A stretch of 52,900 nt of DNA, taken from NCBI GenBank assembly GCA_000828075.3, contig JXCB02000039.1, positions 179,338 through 232,237 on the forward strand, written 5' to 3'. Positions 8,719 to 16,886 of the stretch are shown here, piece by piece (within the stretch, counting starts at the first letter, position 1; each line of letters starts with the position of its first letter). A program made the position numbers and the translations under genes. The stretch is from Tolypothrix campylonemoides VB511288 (GTDB lineage: Bacteria; Cyanobacteriota; Cyanobacteriia; Cyanobacteriales; Nostocaceae). The notes below the pieces were generated by a model. The model was not told the DNA's origin. It saw only the letters and a program-made list of their open reading frames with translations, and did not search any database.

Positions 8719-9279
8719 TGCTGGCATCGCAAATGCTTACTATATTTAGTTTTCGAGGTTCGGTTGCGCGGATCTGTAAAACTATGCCGTTTTCAGACGC
8801 AGCGTTCAAACATTTTTTTACATCATACAAGCTAAAAGTCAGATTTGGCAAGCTTTTGGGAGATTGCGCGGATGGAAAATTGGGTAAGTGATGCTCAAAA
8901 CCTTGTGTCATAAGTCATCCAGCCATTTTTTGGCTTTACCTGAAAAAAACACCCACCCCTCCGCGCAACAAGTCGTCATCACAAGTTAAAACCTAGGCAA
9001 AAAAGATGGTTTGGTCTCGCGGCTGTTCGCCGCCTATCTTTTCCACTTTACCTTGACAACAAGCACACAAGAATTGACACTCGCGCGCTAACCTTGCGGT
9101 GTAGCGAGAGATTCTTGTTTCACAGAAACACGCTTTTTGGTACAAGTACCAACGAGTCCACTCAAGTTGCACTTAAAAATACTATACTGCACCCATTGAC
9201 GACTTATCACAGGATGTTTAAACTTAGATTGTTTTTTCTGTAAGCAGCACTATCCGCGCCTTTCAAACCACGCAAACAG
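8719..9279 (-). promoter_or_regulatory. Probable CRISPR array 2 leader and cas6 3' flank
   Basis: This 560-bp stretch between the last repeat and cas6 has no credible gene and is placed as the leader of array 2 if transcription is leftward. It holds four GCGCGGA(T) motifs: 8766-8773 and 8866-8873 in direct orientation exactly 100 bp apart, and 8960-8966 and 9252-9259 inverted. A perfect 7+2+7 palindrome lies at 9137-9152 and a GCGGC-TGTTC-GCCGC hairpin follows the word TCTC near 9020. Any promoter inside was not identified by a clear -35/-10. Confidence 0.55.
9137..9152. promoter_or_regulatory. Perfect palindrome TTGGTACAAGTACCAA, candidate operator
   Basis: Seven-base arms TTGGTAC/GTACCAA around AA. 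It lies 420 bp right of the last CRISPR repeat and 128 bp from the cas6 stop. Such symmetry suits a dimeric repressor site in the leader region. No matching regulator is seen in the window. Confidence 0.4.
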
Positions 9280-10122
9280 TCAATGTTTCATGTTTAATCG
9301 CCGAATCATTCCCATACCCATTGTGGTTTTGCGTCCTGCACCACAGTAGAGAGCAAAATTAGCTAAGGCGTTGATTTGTTTGATGATGAGTGGATCAATA
9401 TTTCCCAAAATTCGATAACTTATTTCGCCGACACAGCCAATAAATTTACTGCGAGAGTCGGCTGCTATAGCAGTGCGAATATTAAAAAAACTAGGAAAAA
9501 TGACTTCTGTCAAATTGGGTTCTAAAGAAATACCGCTATATTTATTCCAGCGTTGAAACAAACTGTTAAAGACACATTCTCTTGTTGGTAAAGCAGTGTC
9601 AAAATTACCTTGGCGGAAGTTAGTAGGAGTGCAAAAACTTAAAGCAATTTGGCGCTCATGATCAGATGCTTGCTCGTATAATTCGGCGTAAGTAGCCGCA
9701 TTTGCCCAAGGTTGCGTTAACTGGGGAGTGCCGAAAATGCTGGTAATATACAAATCAGCAGGACCCAAGTGCCAAGGTTGGGCAGGGTTAAGATTGAGCC
9801 ACAGTTGAGTTAGTTTGCTAAAGAGGGTATCATCTAGTAGGGAAATACGCCACCAACATGGAGTTCCTATAGGAATGGGTTTTTCATGATCCCATTCCAA
9901 GGTGTGATCTGAGATTTTAGTTCTGTTGGTATGGTTGAATTTAGCTTGTAAGGGGCTGATGGTGAAAGCTTTGTCAGCGCCAGAGTCGTGGAGGCGATCG
10001 CCTAGTTCTCTATCCACCGAACTAACGAGGTTGAGAAACAGGGCGTGGAGATGTCTGCCGGTGAGGAATTGTGGTGGAATAGGAGATTGAGGGAGTAGGT
10101 TGAGGACTAAGCTGTGGGGCAT
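9280..10122 (-). CDS. cas6: CRISPR-associated endoribonuclease Cas6
   Basis: About 280 aa from ATG at 10122 (MPHSLVLNLLPQ), the usual Cas6 N-terminus; a farther in-frame start at 10155 has no ribosome-binding site. The C-terminal glycine-rich loop GAGRKTTMGMGMIRRLN is diagnostic of Cas6, which cuts pre-crRNA at the base of the repeat hairpin. Other family-like parts are the first ferredoxin-like strand at the N-terminus and FIGCVGEISYRI before the loop. It lies just beyond the leader of array 2, on the strand inferred for the crRNA, so array 2 is its natural substrate. No interference, Cas1 or Cas2 gene occurs nearby; those functions must come from elsewhere in the genome. Confidence 0.9.
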   Translation of the reverse strand: MPHSLVLNLLPQSPIPPQFLTGRHLHALFLNLVSSVDRELGDRLHDSGADKAFTISPLQAKFNHTNRTKISDHTLEWDHEKPIPIGTPCWWRISLLDDTLFSKLTQLWLNLNPAQPWHLGPADLYITSIFGTPQLTQPWANAATYAELYEQASDHERQIALSFCTPTNFRQGNFDTALPTRECVFNSLFQRWNKYSGISLEPNLTEVIFPSFFNIRTAIAADSRSKFIGCVGEISYRILGNIDPLIIKQINALANFALYCGAGRKTTMGMGMIRRLNMKH

Positions 10123-10142
10123 GGGATTGTTGTAAACTGAAA

Positions 10143-10349
10143 AACTGCATAGCACTATGTAGTTTCTATCACGCGCTTAAACATCGCCCGAATATTTCCA
10201 AGTTGGTGGAGGCGATCGCCCGTCGCAAATTCCCTCAAATGACTGATCACGAAGAACGCAAGTATGATATCACCCGCCTCCCTTCCCCTCTCCGACCTCG
10301 CGGAGAGGGTTGGGGTGAGGTCAAGCAGGAACTATATCAAATCTGGTAG
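10143..10349 (+). pseudogene. Possible coding remnant, N-terminally lost
   Basis: A plus-strand frame without a proper start reads LCSFYHALKHRPNISKLVEA, then IARRKFPQMTDHEERKYD and ITRLPSPLRPRGEGWGEV, and ends at TAG 10347-10349. The first 40 residues look like real protein; the part from LPSPLRPRGEG comes from a common intergenic palindrome (CCCTCTCCG/CGGAGAGGG, 10285-10310). The frame runs into the cas6 5' region with no initiation codon. I read it as a broken gene end capped by a repeat; the family is not recognised. Confidence 0.4.
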
Positions 10350-10753
10350 CATTTGAATAATAAAAAAAACCGCACGCCTACGCTCTTGAGCGCAGAGGGA
10401 CAGGAAGGAGAAATAATTCCAGTGCCAACGGATTTGATATTGTAAGTAATTAACCGGACTTGATATGAATGAAACGGTATTACTGCATACTTTGGCATTT
10501 GCATATCAAGCCAAATCTGACGGTCTGACCCTCGCTACCTGTTCAAGAACTCAGAACCCAGAACGGTTAAGCCAAAAAAAGGGAACAGTATAAGTGGGGC
10601 TTTCAGTAATTCTGAATTCTGAGTTCTTTGTAGATAAATTAAGTGCAGGTTACAGCGCTTTTTAAGTAAATAAACCACGCTTTAGGGGCACGGCACAGAA
10701 CAGCCCCTAGGAAAATCTGTGGTTCAATTAACTGAAAAGAGCTGGTATGACAC
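10350..10753. other. Intergenic region downstream of mysB
   Basis: About 400 bp with no credible gene. It holds repeat words seen elsewhere in the window (TCAGAACCCAGAACGG, TTCTGAATTCTGAGTTC) and no recognised terminator. This is where mysC would be expected if the mycosporine cluster were complete. Confidence 0.6.
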
Positions 10754-11584
10754 CTACGGTAATCGTCGGATAATGGTTAAGCCATCTCGCAGTGGCAACA
10801 AAACCTGTTCTACACGCGCGTCGGCGGCGACAACGCGGTTAAACTGAGCAATAGCCTCGCCGTTGGGAGTGCGGTTTTCAGTAGGGAGATAAACTTGTCC
10901 TTGAAGTAGAGTGTTATCCACGCAGAGAAACCCGCCAGGAATTAGCAAATCTTTATCCAGCAGGTTTTGAAAGTACTTGACATACTCCCGCTTATCTGCA
11001 TCAATAAACACAAAGTCAAATGACTCTCTCGCTGCTGCCAGTTTTTCCAGAGTTTCCAGTGCTGCACCCACTTCCACACGAATTTTTGCACCATGCGGAG
11101 ATTCCCGGAAGGCAGCTTGCGCGAACTCTGCGGTGTAAGGGTCAACTTCGCAGGCGACGAGTTCTCCATCTGGCGGTAAAGCTTCCGCCATTGCTAATGC
11201 AGAATAGCCAGTGAACATACCAACTTCCAGCACTTTCCTAGCTTTGGTCATATGGATAAACATCTTGAGGGTTTGTCCTTCCACATGCCCGGAGAGCATT
11301 TCCTGCTCTAGTTCTCGCACGGTAGCTCCTTGCTGGAACCTTTGAGTCCAAGCTTCCTGAGCTGTTTTTTGAGCTAGCACTGCTAGGGCTGGTGATTCAC
11401 CAGTAGTACATTCTTCTAAATAAGGGTCTAAACCTGCTGCCAAAAGCCATGCTTGATTGAGGTTAGCTAGTAGCTCATCAGATGTCTGTTGATTGAATGT
11501 CTGCAAAATGGTTTCTAGCTGCTTGGCTAAAATCCCTAACGGCGTAACAGGTCTAGCGCTTGGCTTTTCGACAACTTGAGACAT
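10754..11584 (-). CDS. mysB: O-methyltransferase of mycosporine synthesis
   Basis: 276 aa. SAM-dependent class I O-methyltransferase of the caffeoyl-CoA type: motif I VLEVGMFTGYSAL (about 117-129) and metal/SAM-site DFVFIDADK. In cyanobacteria this protein, encoded next to the cyclase MysA, methylates desmethyl-4-deoxygadusol to 4-deoxygadusol, the core of mycosporine-like sunscreens. Its ATG shares one base with the TAA of mysA (TAATG), so the two genes are translationally coupled. The frame is intact. The assignment rests on the family and the neighbour; alone it would be a generic O-methyltransferase. Nothing from the pathway follows downstream. Confidence 0.9.
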   Translation of the reverse strand: MSQVVEKPSARPVTPLGILAKQLETILQTFNQQTSDELLANLNQAWLLAAGLDPYLEECTTGESPALAVLAQKTAQEAWTQRFQQGATVRELEQEMLSGHVEGQTLKMFIHMTKARKVLEVGMFTGYSALAMAEALPPDGELVACEVDPYTAEFAQAAFRESPHGAKIRVEVGAALETLEKLAAARESFDFVFIDADKREYVKYFQNLLDKDLLIPGGFLCVDNTLLQGQVYLPTENRTPNGEAIAQFNRVVAADARVEQVLLPLRDGLTIIRRLP

Positions 11585-12819
11585 TACACTTCACTCCCGA
11601 CAAGTTCTGGCTGATGAGCGTCTGGGTACTGTTCTACACCATCTCCGCCACGGGGGTAGGTTTTGCACAGATGCTTATGTTCTGATAATGCTGCAGCCAG
11701 TTCTTCGCGAGTTAAATCGTTAACAAAAAAGCAATGACCTATCGGTCTGGGCATGGCTGCTCGTAGCAGACCGTCTCGTGTTAGGGTAATCGATTGGGTT
11801 GCACGCCACGCAAGTTCTTCGTCTAAGAGGGGATGGTCGAGAGCAAGACCAAGACGGCTCATCAAACCAAGAATGCGATCGCGCTCTTCTGTGGTTATGT
11901 AGCCCCGCCGCGCAGCAATTGTCGCAGATAATGCCATGTCAATATTGACTGCATGACCGTGATAGATAGGCACGCGAGGAGCAAGTTCTAGAGTCGGACT
12001 CCAAGTATGACCGTAGGCAATCACGCGGTCTAAGTCTAACTCGTGTAGGTTGGGAACCTCCAACTCCAGCATTGTTTTGATGGACTCGTAAGTGACTTGA
12101 TGCGCCACATCCTTAATTTCTGGCGTTGCGTCAATGTTGCCAAAGTGTGTATGCAGTAGTTCTTCCCCATACTTCTCCAACAAATCGAAAACCTCTTTGT
12201 TGGCAACTACTGCAATTTTTACCAGTTCCGCCATACCATTGCGGACTTGCGCTGTTGGTAAAGTACCCAGAAACGAGAAATCGAGGAAAACGTTTCGCGA
12301 AGCGTGATAAGCACCAAGGCGATTTTTCAGCTTCTTGTGGTTAACAGCTACCTTGATAGCAACACTTGCATCAATCAATCCGATCAGAGTGGTAGGAATG
12401 CGAATGTAGTTGCTACTACGGCGGTAAGTAGAACAGGCGAAACCTGCAACATCTGTAATCAGTCCACCGCCAACCACTAGCACTGGTTCCTTGCGTACTA
12501 GCTTAAATTCAGCGAAAGCATCGATAATCTTCTCGAACGATTCAATCGTTTTGTTTGGTTCAGTGATAGTGATCCCAAAAACTGTCAGGTCAATGCCGTA
12601 ATGCTTGAAATACTGCTGAATTTGACTGCTGTAATGCTTATACACATTTTCATCTACAACAGCTAAGCAGCGTCCAAAATCTTTGTAAACTTGTGCTAAT
12701 TCTGGATTTTCGATTGCGAAAACCCCATCAACATAAATCAAGCTGTACTCAATTTTTTCGTAAGCTTCTACATGAAAAGCGGTTTTAGTAGCTTCAAACT
12801 TTGCTTGGACGGTACTCAT
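11584..12819 (-). CDS. mysA: Desmethyl-4-deoxygadusol synthase (sugar-phosphate cyclase)
   Basis: 411 aa from ATG at 12819 ([12 protein letters not shown]), the start that matches known MysA proteins in length (about 410); an upstream in-frame start would add 26 unrelated residues. It is a dehydroquinate-synthase-like enzyme that turns sedoheptulose 7-phosphate into desmethyl-4-deoxygadusol. Visible are the NAD-binding [18 protein letters not shown], the [18 protein letters not shown] block, and the metal ligands in [20 protein letters not shown] and [14 protein letters not shown]. The C-terminus TYPRGGDG is typical for the cyanobacterial enzyme. It is the first gene of the mysA-mysB pair. 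Confidence 0.93.
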   Translation of the reverse strand: MSTVQAKFEATKTAFHVEAYEKIEYSLIYVDGVFAIENPELAQVYKDFGRCLAVVDENVYKHYSSQIQQYFKHYGIDLTVFGITITEPNKTIESFEKIIDAFAEFKLVRKEPVLVVGGGLITDVAGFACSTYRRSSNYIRIPTTLIGLIDASVAIKVAVNHKKLKNRLGAYHASRNVFLDFSFLGTLPTAQVRNGMAELVKIAVVANKEVFDLLEKYGEELLHTHFGNIDATPEIKDVAHQVTYESIKTMLELEVPNLHELDLDRVIAYGHTWSPTLELAPRVPIYHGHAVNIDMALSATIAARRGYITTEERDRILGLMSRLGLALDHPLLDEELAWRATQSITLTRDGLLRAAMPRPIGHCFFVNDLTREELAAALSEHKHLCKTYPRGGDGVEQYPDAHQPELVGSEV

Positions 12820-13359
12820 TCTTTTTGACCTAAAGTTGACACTATCCCCCAAACAAAATGGGGGACTATTCGCAAGATAGTAGTAACTCCAGTCCACTCA
12901 CAAACAAAAGACCTATCCCCTTGAGCAAACTGCTCAATGGATAAGAAAATTGGAGGAGAATAAGGGAACACAATATAATGCTCTCCACCCATAGAATTAG
13001 GTTTTGAGCATTCTTCAGTAATTGATTTGATTTTGATTAGCTGACTAGTCAGCCAAAGAGCGCTGACATCAGGTTAAAATTCCACATTTTGCAGAAAATT
13101 CCTCATGCTTCGCTCTGTTGATAGCTATCTAATGGTCATTGTATTTTGACCTATTTATCAAATTATCACATTTGCTTTGCTTAAATGAAATTAAATTTTT
13201 TTTCTATTATCCTCCCAATTATCGGATACAAAGTAACCGAAATGACTCAAAAGTTTCATAAAAATGCGAGAATTTCAGTAGACAGCAGAATTATATATCT
13301 TTTGATATATATAGTTTGATATCGTTTGTATTTAAACTACTAATTACTTACCACATCAT
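12820..13359. other. Divergent intergenic region upstream of mysA; inverted repeat at 12921-12937
   Basis: 540 bp, AT-rich, between mysA (leftward) and the GAF gene remnant (rightward). About 100 bp before the mysA ATG there is a 7+3+7 inverted repeat TTGAGCA-AAC-TGCTCAA (12921-12937), with outer TATCC (12914) and GGATA (12939) extending it. It may be an operator or a 5' UTR hairpin of the mys transcript. No promoter boxes could be fixed with confidence. Confidence 0.45.
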
Positions 13360-13920
13360 ATGGCTCACTCAAATCTACCAGAAGCTATACAAAATATCCT
13401 AGATAGATACAAAGAGCCGGATGCTGTCTTTAGTGCCTTGGTTGGGGTACTTGGGGAAGTCTTGCAGTGCGTTAGCAAAGCTCCTGCGAAGTAGGCTCGC
13501 TGTTTTCTCTACTTGAGAAATCCTCAAACCAAACTTGGCAGAGTCCCTTATTGCTGGCGACGAAATCAAGAAATTCCAGAAATCCTAGATCCCGACTGGA
13601 AACCAGAACCAGAATCTCTGCCTCAAGAAGATCCCCTATTTGCTGCGGCTTTGCGAACTGACCCTTCTGTTTATGTTGAAGATGTAGAAACAGCGAGTCC
13701 AGAGGTTGTCAACCGGGAGTTTGAGCGCAAGGAGTTTGGACATCGAGCGTTAATTCACTCTCACCTTGTCTGGGACGGTCAACTATGGGGAATTTTGCAA
13801 CCCTGTGTCTTCGGAAGTCAACGAGTTTGCTCAGCGTCAGACCGCGCCGTTGTCACCGAACTTGAAGACAAAATAGCACCCCTAGCGGCTGCTTATGTCA
13901 AAGCCGCTAACTTTAATTAG
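13360..13920 (+). pseudogene. GAF-domain protein gene interrupted by a 27-bp insert with a stop
   Basis: From ATG 13360 the frame reads MAHSNLPEAIQNILDRY and continues to VLGEVLQC, then VSKAPAK and TAG (13492-13494), then goes on in the same frame as ARCFLYLRNPQTKLGRVPYC to the stop at 13918-13920. Removing the 27 bp at 13471-13497 restores a continuous protein of about 177 aa. The C-terminal part (HRALIHSHLVWDGQLWGILQ) looks like a GAF fold. The gene is either dead, read through, or split, with a downstream product from about 13513. Its role is unknown. Confidence 0.75.
13471..13497. repeat. 27-bp small dispersed element inside the GAF gene
   Basis: Insert GTTAGCAAAGCTCC...GTAGGCT between TGC and CGC. 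It resembles the very small mobile repeats described in Nostoc-type genomes (words such as TTAGCAAAGC and GCGAAG). The flanks TGC/CGC would join into HIP1-like TGCGATCGC if a GAT codon were restored. It keeps the frame but brings one TAG. Confidence 0.6.
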
Positions 13921-14046
13921 GGATTTATGGGCGCACAGCATTGAAACCCTACTTGAAGCGGTCGGTTATCCCCCCACTCTGTGATCCCCTATCTCGCCTA
14001 GGATTTAGCCACAATTTAAGTAGGGTCATTTCTAAAAAAGCAAACT

Positions 14047-14244
14047 ATGTTTCCGTTCTCTTTTCCTTTTGGGTATAACAACTGCTATACTGGCGAGCCT
14101 GTTTCTCGCAAAAGCCGCCTAGAGCGTAAGCTGAGATTTCTCAAGACAATGCGAGATGATTTAGAGACTAAACTTGCTGGTCTAAACGCTGCTATCACTA
14201 ATGTTGAGCAGCAGTTAAATCAGGAAGATGTCACTCAAGTCTAA
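14047..14244 (+). CDS. 65-aa hypothetical coiled-coil protein
   Basis: MFPFSFPFGYNNCYTGEP is followed by a charged helical stretch (KSRLERKLRFLKTMRDDLET to VEQQLNQE) with heptad-like leucines, so a short coiled coil is likely. The aromatic N-terminus plus coiled-coil tail is a recurrent small-protein plan in bacteria. No function is known to me. It stands alone between the GAF remnant and the hairpin at 14287; the ribosome-binding site is weak. Confidence 0.55.
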   Translation: MFPFSFPFGYNNCYTGEPVSRKSRLERKLRFLKTMRDDLETKLAGLNAAITNVEQQLNQEDVTQV

Positions 14245-14547
14245 GAAGTGGCGGTAAACGTGAATTTCGCCGTCATATAGACTGACGTCAGGGTTCGTGT
14301 TATCAGGGATGTGTATAGTAACTGCACTTCCCTAGTAACACGAACCCTGACAACTAAGAAGTTTTTAGAGCTAACAATTCATGCCAACGCTCCACAGGCA
14401 AACTTCCTCCAGAAGCAAAATCGTGTCCATGACCGTAATTGCCTTCACCTTCAGAGCTTTTATGCGTTCAACAAAAGCCTTGAAAGCATCACGCGCAGCC
14501 TCAAGAGTTGGTATCGTGTTGATATCTCCGGGAGGAATGGCACTCAG
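14245..14547. other. Intergenic region with long hairpin
   Basis: About 300 bp between the 65-aa gene and the ligase remnant. Its main feature is the hairpin at 14287-14351; nothing else is recognised. Confidence 0.5.
14287..14351. repeat. 65-bp hairpin with 16-bp perfect arms
   Basis: Arms GTCAGGGTTCGTGTTA (14287-14302) and its reverse complement (14336-14351), with an inner AGGGA/TCCCT pairing (14305-14309 with 14329-14333). The loop is about 19 nt. There is no T-tract, so it is more like a small MITE or REP-type repeat than a terminator. Confidence 0.7.
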
Positions 14548-15489
14548 TTAAGATGCAGAAGTAGAGGAAGTGGGGGAAGATGAGGAGCCAGCGCCGTGGG
14601 CGGGTTTCCCGACTTGAGGCGACTGGCGTGGAGATAAGGAAGTATTTTCTCCCCCTACTCCCCCTACTCCCCCTACTCCCTTATCTTCTGGAGAGTCTGG
14701 GACTACTTCAGCCAAACGCCGCACTGTTTCCAAGGTATCAATTTCTTCAGCAGGCTTATCATTTCGTACCCGAAGAATACGGGGGAAGCGCAAGGCGTAA
14801 CCACTATTGTGTCGTTCGGATGGTTGCACGCGGTCAAAAGTGACTTCCAAAACCATTTTTGGTTGCACCACACACACCCTACCGTGTTCCAACTCTTGCA
14901 AAGTATGGGCGCGAAACCAATGACTGAGTTCAGTGACTTCAGCATCAGTGAGTCCTGAGTATGCTTTGCCCACATTTAAGAGTGTTGGATCTGTCTCGCT
15001 TTTGCGTACTGCAAAGGTGTAGTCAGAAAGAAAGCGACTGCGTTTGCCAGTACCCACTTCAGCTGCTGTAACAACAACATCAAGGGTGGCGATCGCCCGT
15101 TTAACTTTCAGCCAATCACGTCCCCGACGACCTGGTTTATATGTTGAATTGAGGTCTTTCACCATCAATCCTTCATTTCCACGCCCACGAGCCGCTGCAA
15201 ATTCTTCATCTAAACTAGAAATATCAGCGAATCGTTTATGAATCCCACTTCGCACTCTTTCACTGTTTAAATATAGAGATTCTAGAATTGTTCGCCGAGT
15301 CTGAAACGGTTCGTTAATCAACACGCGTTTTTGAGCGTACAACACATCATAAGCAATGAATGCCACAGGCACTTCATTCAGCAACTCTTGTGAAACTTTT
15401 TTGCGTCCCAAGCGCTTTTGTAATTCTTGAAAAGGTAATATTTCTTCGCCTCTAATTGGTACAATCTCCCCATCCAAAATTAAACCAAA
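14548..15489 (-). pseudogene. ATP-dependent DNA ligase, N-terminal part missing
   Basis: About 310 residues remain, starting LDGEIVPIRGEE after an in-frame TAG at 15490-15492. Present: motif IV EGLMVKD, motif V WLKVKR, and the OB-fold part ending in YALRFPRILRVRNDKPAEEIDTLE. Missing: the adenylation lysine motif (KWDGYR type), so it cannot act as a ligase. The only starts are internal or TTG at 15477. The C-terminal tail is built from repeats: three CCCCCTACT units give GVGGVGGVGG, and the 49-bp dispersed element at 14582-14630 gives SPRQSPQVGKPAHGAG. It was probably a second, ATP-type ligase beside the essential NAD ligase. Confidence 0.8.
14582..14630. repeat. 49-bp GC-rich dispersed repeat (copy a)
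   Basis: Nearly identical (3 differences) to 36129-36177. Ends are GA(C/G)GAGCCAGCGC and CTGGCGT(C/G), with a GGGTTYCCC core. This copy lies within the 3' part of the ligase frame. Related copies with the same ends but different middles lie at 35310-35437 and 42821-42868. Confidence 0.8.
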
Positions 15490-15659
15490 CTAAAATTTTC
15501 CCTGTAAATACAGACAAATTAATTTTTGTCTGACCATTGGCGGTAGTGTGCGAATAATCACGGAGGTAGAGGCATCAACATTTGCTCCTTACGGTTTACC
15601 TGACCAGTTTCTAAACATATCTGGGATACCCTAAGGTGTTTAGACCATCAAGAATTTGC

Positions 15660-16775
15660 ATGACTTTGAAACTCTCTGAGTCTTCTCAAGGCTACCAAGC
15701 GCTTCAACCAGATACCCTCCATCGGTTACTGAATATTAAAGAGATTTACTACGAGCCTGCTGTTAATGACTACACCCGAGGTCAAGAAATTCTGTCAGAG
15801 TACCCTGATGCCAAACTTATTGAGGTAGCTTCTCATTGGAAAATTCCCGAACTACATGGCAATTCCGAGTTAGTAGAAGACTGGAACCGCATCAAGCGTA
15901 CTGTTCTAGTATTGGGCGTTAAGAAGTCTCTCCAGTGTCGTCCTAACTGTCGTAGTTCAGATTTTGTTGCCCCTTCTCATGCAAACGGCTGTGCAATTGC
16001 TTGTGTATATTGTTACAATGCTCGACGTAAGGGCTACGCAAACCCTATCACAACCTTCGTTAATATCGAGCAAATTATCCGCTACTTAGAACGACACGCT
16101 ACTAAACAGGGCGTCAAGCAGGAGCCAAATCAGGTAGACCCAACGTACTGGGTGTATGAGATTGGTGAAAATAGCGATTGTTCAGTGGATGCGGCTATTT
16201 GCGATAATGTCAAAGACCTTGTTGCCCTGTTCCGACATTTGCCTCATGCTAAAGCAACATTTGCCACCAAACGGGTCAATCGCGACTTACTCAATTACGA
16301 TCCGCAAGGAAAGACACGCATTCGCTTCAGTCTCATGCCTCAATCAATGGCGCAAGTGGTGGATATTCGCACCTCAAGTATTGCTGACCGTATTGCTGCA
16401 GTGAATGATTTTGTTGAAGCCGGGTATGAAGTCCACCTCAACTTCGCGCCTGTTATTCACTATGAGGGCTGGCTTGCAGATTATGAACAATTGTTTAGAC
16501 AAGTGGATGATACTCTCTCACCTCAAGCCAAACAGCAACTACAAGCGGAAGTGATATTTTTGACGCACAATGAGGAACTGCATGAAGTCAATTTGGGTTG
16601 GCATCCTCAGGCGGAAGAGATTTTGTGGCGACCTGAACTACAAGAGCAGAAGTATTCCCAGACAGGCGGTAAGAATGTGCGCTACAAGCGTGGGTTTAAA
16701 GGGCAGTTAGTTGAGCAATTTTGCCGTCAACTCAGACAGCAGTTACCTTACTGCAACATTCGCTATGCTTTTTGA
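15660..16775 (+). CDS. Spore-photoproduct-lyase-like radical SAM protein
   Basis: 371 aa from ATG at 15660 (MTLKLSESSQGYQAL); a GTG at 15636 would add 8 residues but has no ribosome-binding site. The radical SAM cluster motif CAIACVYC (Cx3Cx2C) lies near residue 110, with FVAPSHANGC just before it, as in SplB-family proteins. YEIGENSDCSVDA and the C-terminal NIRYAF fit the family. SplB repairs spore photoproduct in Bacillus; cyanobacteria make no such spores, so the cyanobacterial protein may repair other DNA photolesions. It lies next to a ligase remnant and near sunscreen genes, which hints at a UV-related neighbourhood. Confidence 0.85.
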   Translation: MTLKLSESSQGYQALQPDTLHRLLNIKEIYYEPAVNDYTRGQEILSEYPDAKLIEVASHWKIPELHGNSELVEDWNRIKRTVLVLGVKKSLQCRPNCRSSDFVAPSHANGCAIACVYCYNARRKGYANPITTFVNIEQIIRYLERHATKQGVKQEPNQVDPTYWVYEIGENSDCSVDAAICDNVKDLVALFRHLPHAKATFATKRVNRDLLNYDPQGKTRIRFSLMPQSMAQVVDIRTSSIADRIAAVNDFVEAGYEVHLNFAPVIHYEGWLADYEQLFRQVDDTLSPQAKQQLQAEVIFLTHNEELHEVNLGWHPQAEEILWRPELQEQKYSQTGGKNVRYKRGFKGQLVEQFCRQLRQQLPYCNIRYAF

Positions 16776-16800
16776 GAAAAATCACAGGTAATCGGGAGAT

Positions 16801-16829
16801 TGTATGCATTGAGCAGCTTAATGCATACA
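16801..16829. promoter_or_regulatory. Inverted repeat TGTATGCATT-N9-AATGCATACA
   Basis: Perfect 10-bp arms with a 9-nt loop, 25 bp after the radical SAM gene and 58 bp before the next start. There is no T-run, so it may be an operator or an mRNA-stabilising hairpin more than a terminator. Confidence 0.5.
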
Positions 16830-16886
16830 ACTCTTATGAAGTTCATTTGTATCCTAGAAATAGAGGCTTAATACTTTTAGGTAAAT

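Noticed and set aside
6898-8911. Many open frames across CRISPR array 2 with repeated YNFYESLSGIE or QSLIGIRRNCN motifs
   Set aside because: They are translations of the identical 37-bp repeats and their spacers; starts and lengths follow the repeat pattern and have no ribosome-binding sites.
10123-10155. Longer Cas6 N-terminus from 10155
   Set aside because: No ribosome-binding site and the added residues do not resemble Cas6; MPHSLVLNL fits the first beta-strand.
14311-14583. 90-codon plus-strand frame
   Set aside because: It starts within the 65-bp hairpin and overlaps the end of the ligase remnant; no ribosome-binding site or family likeness.
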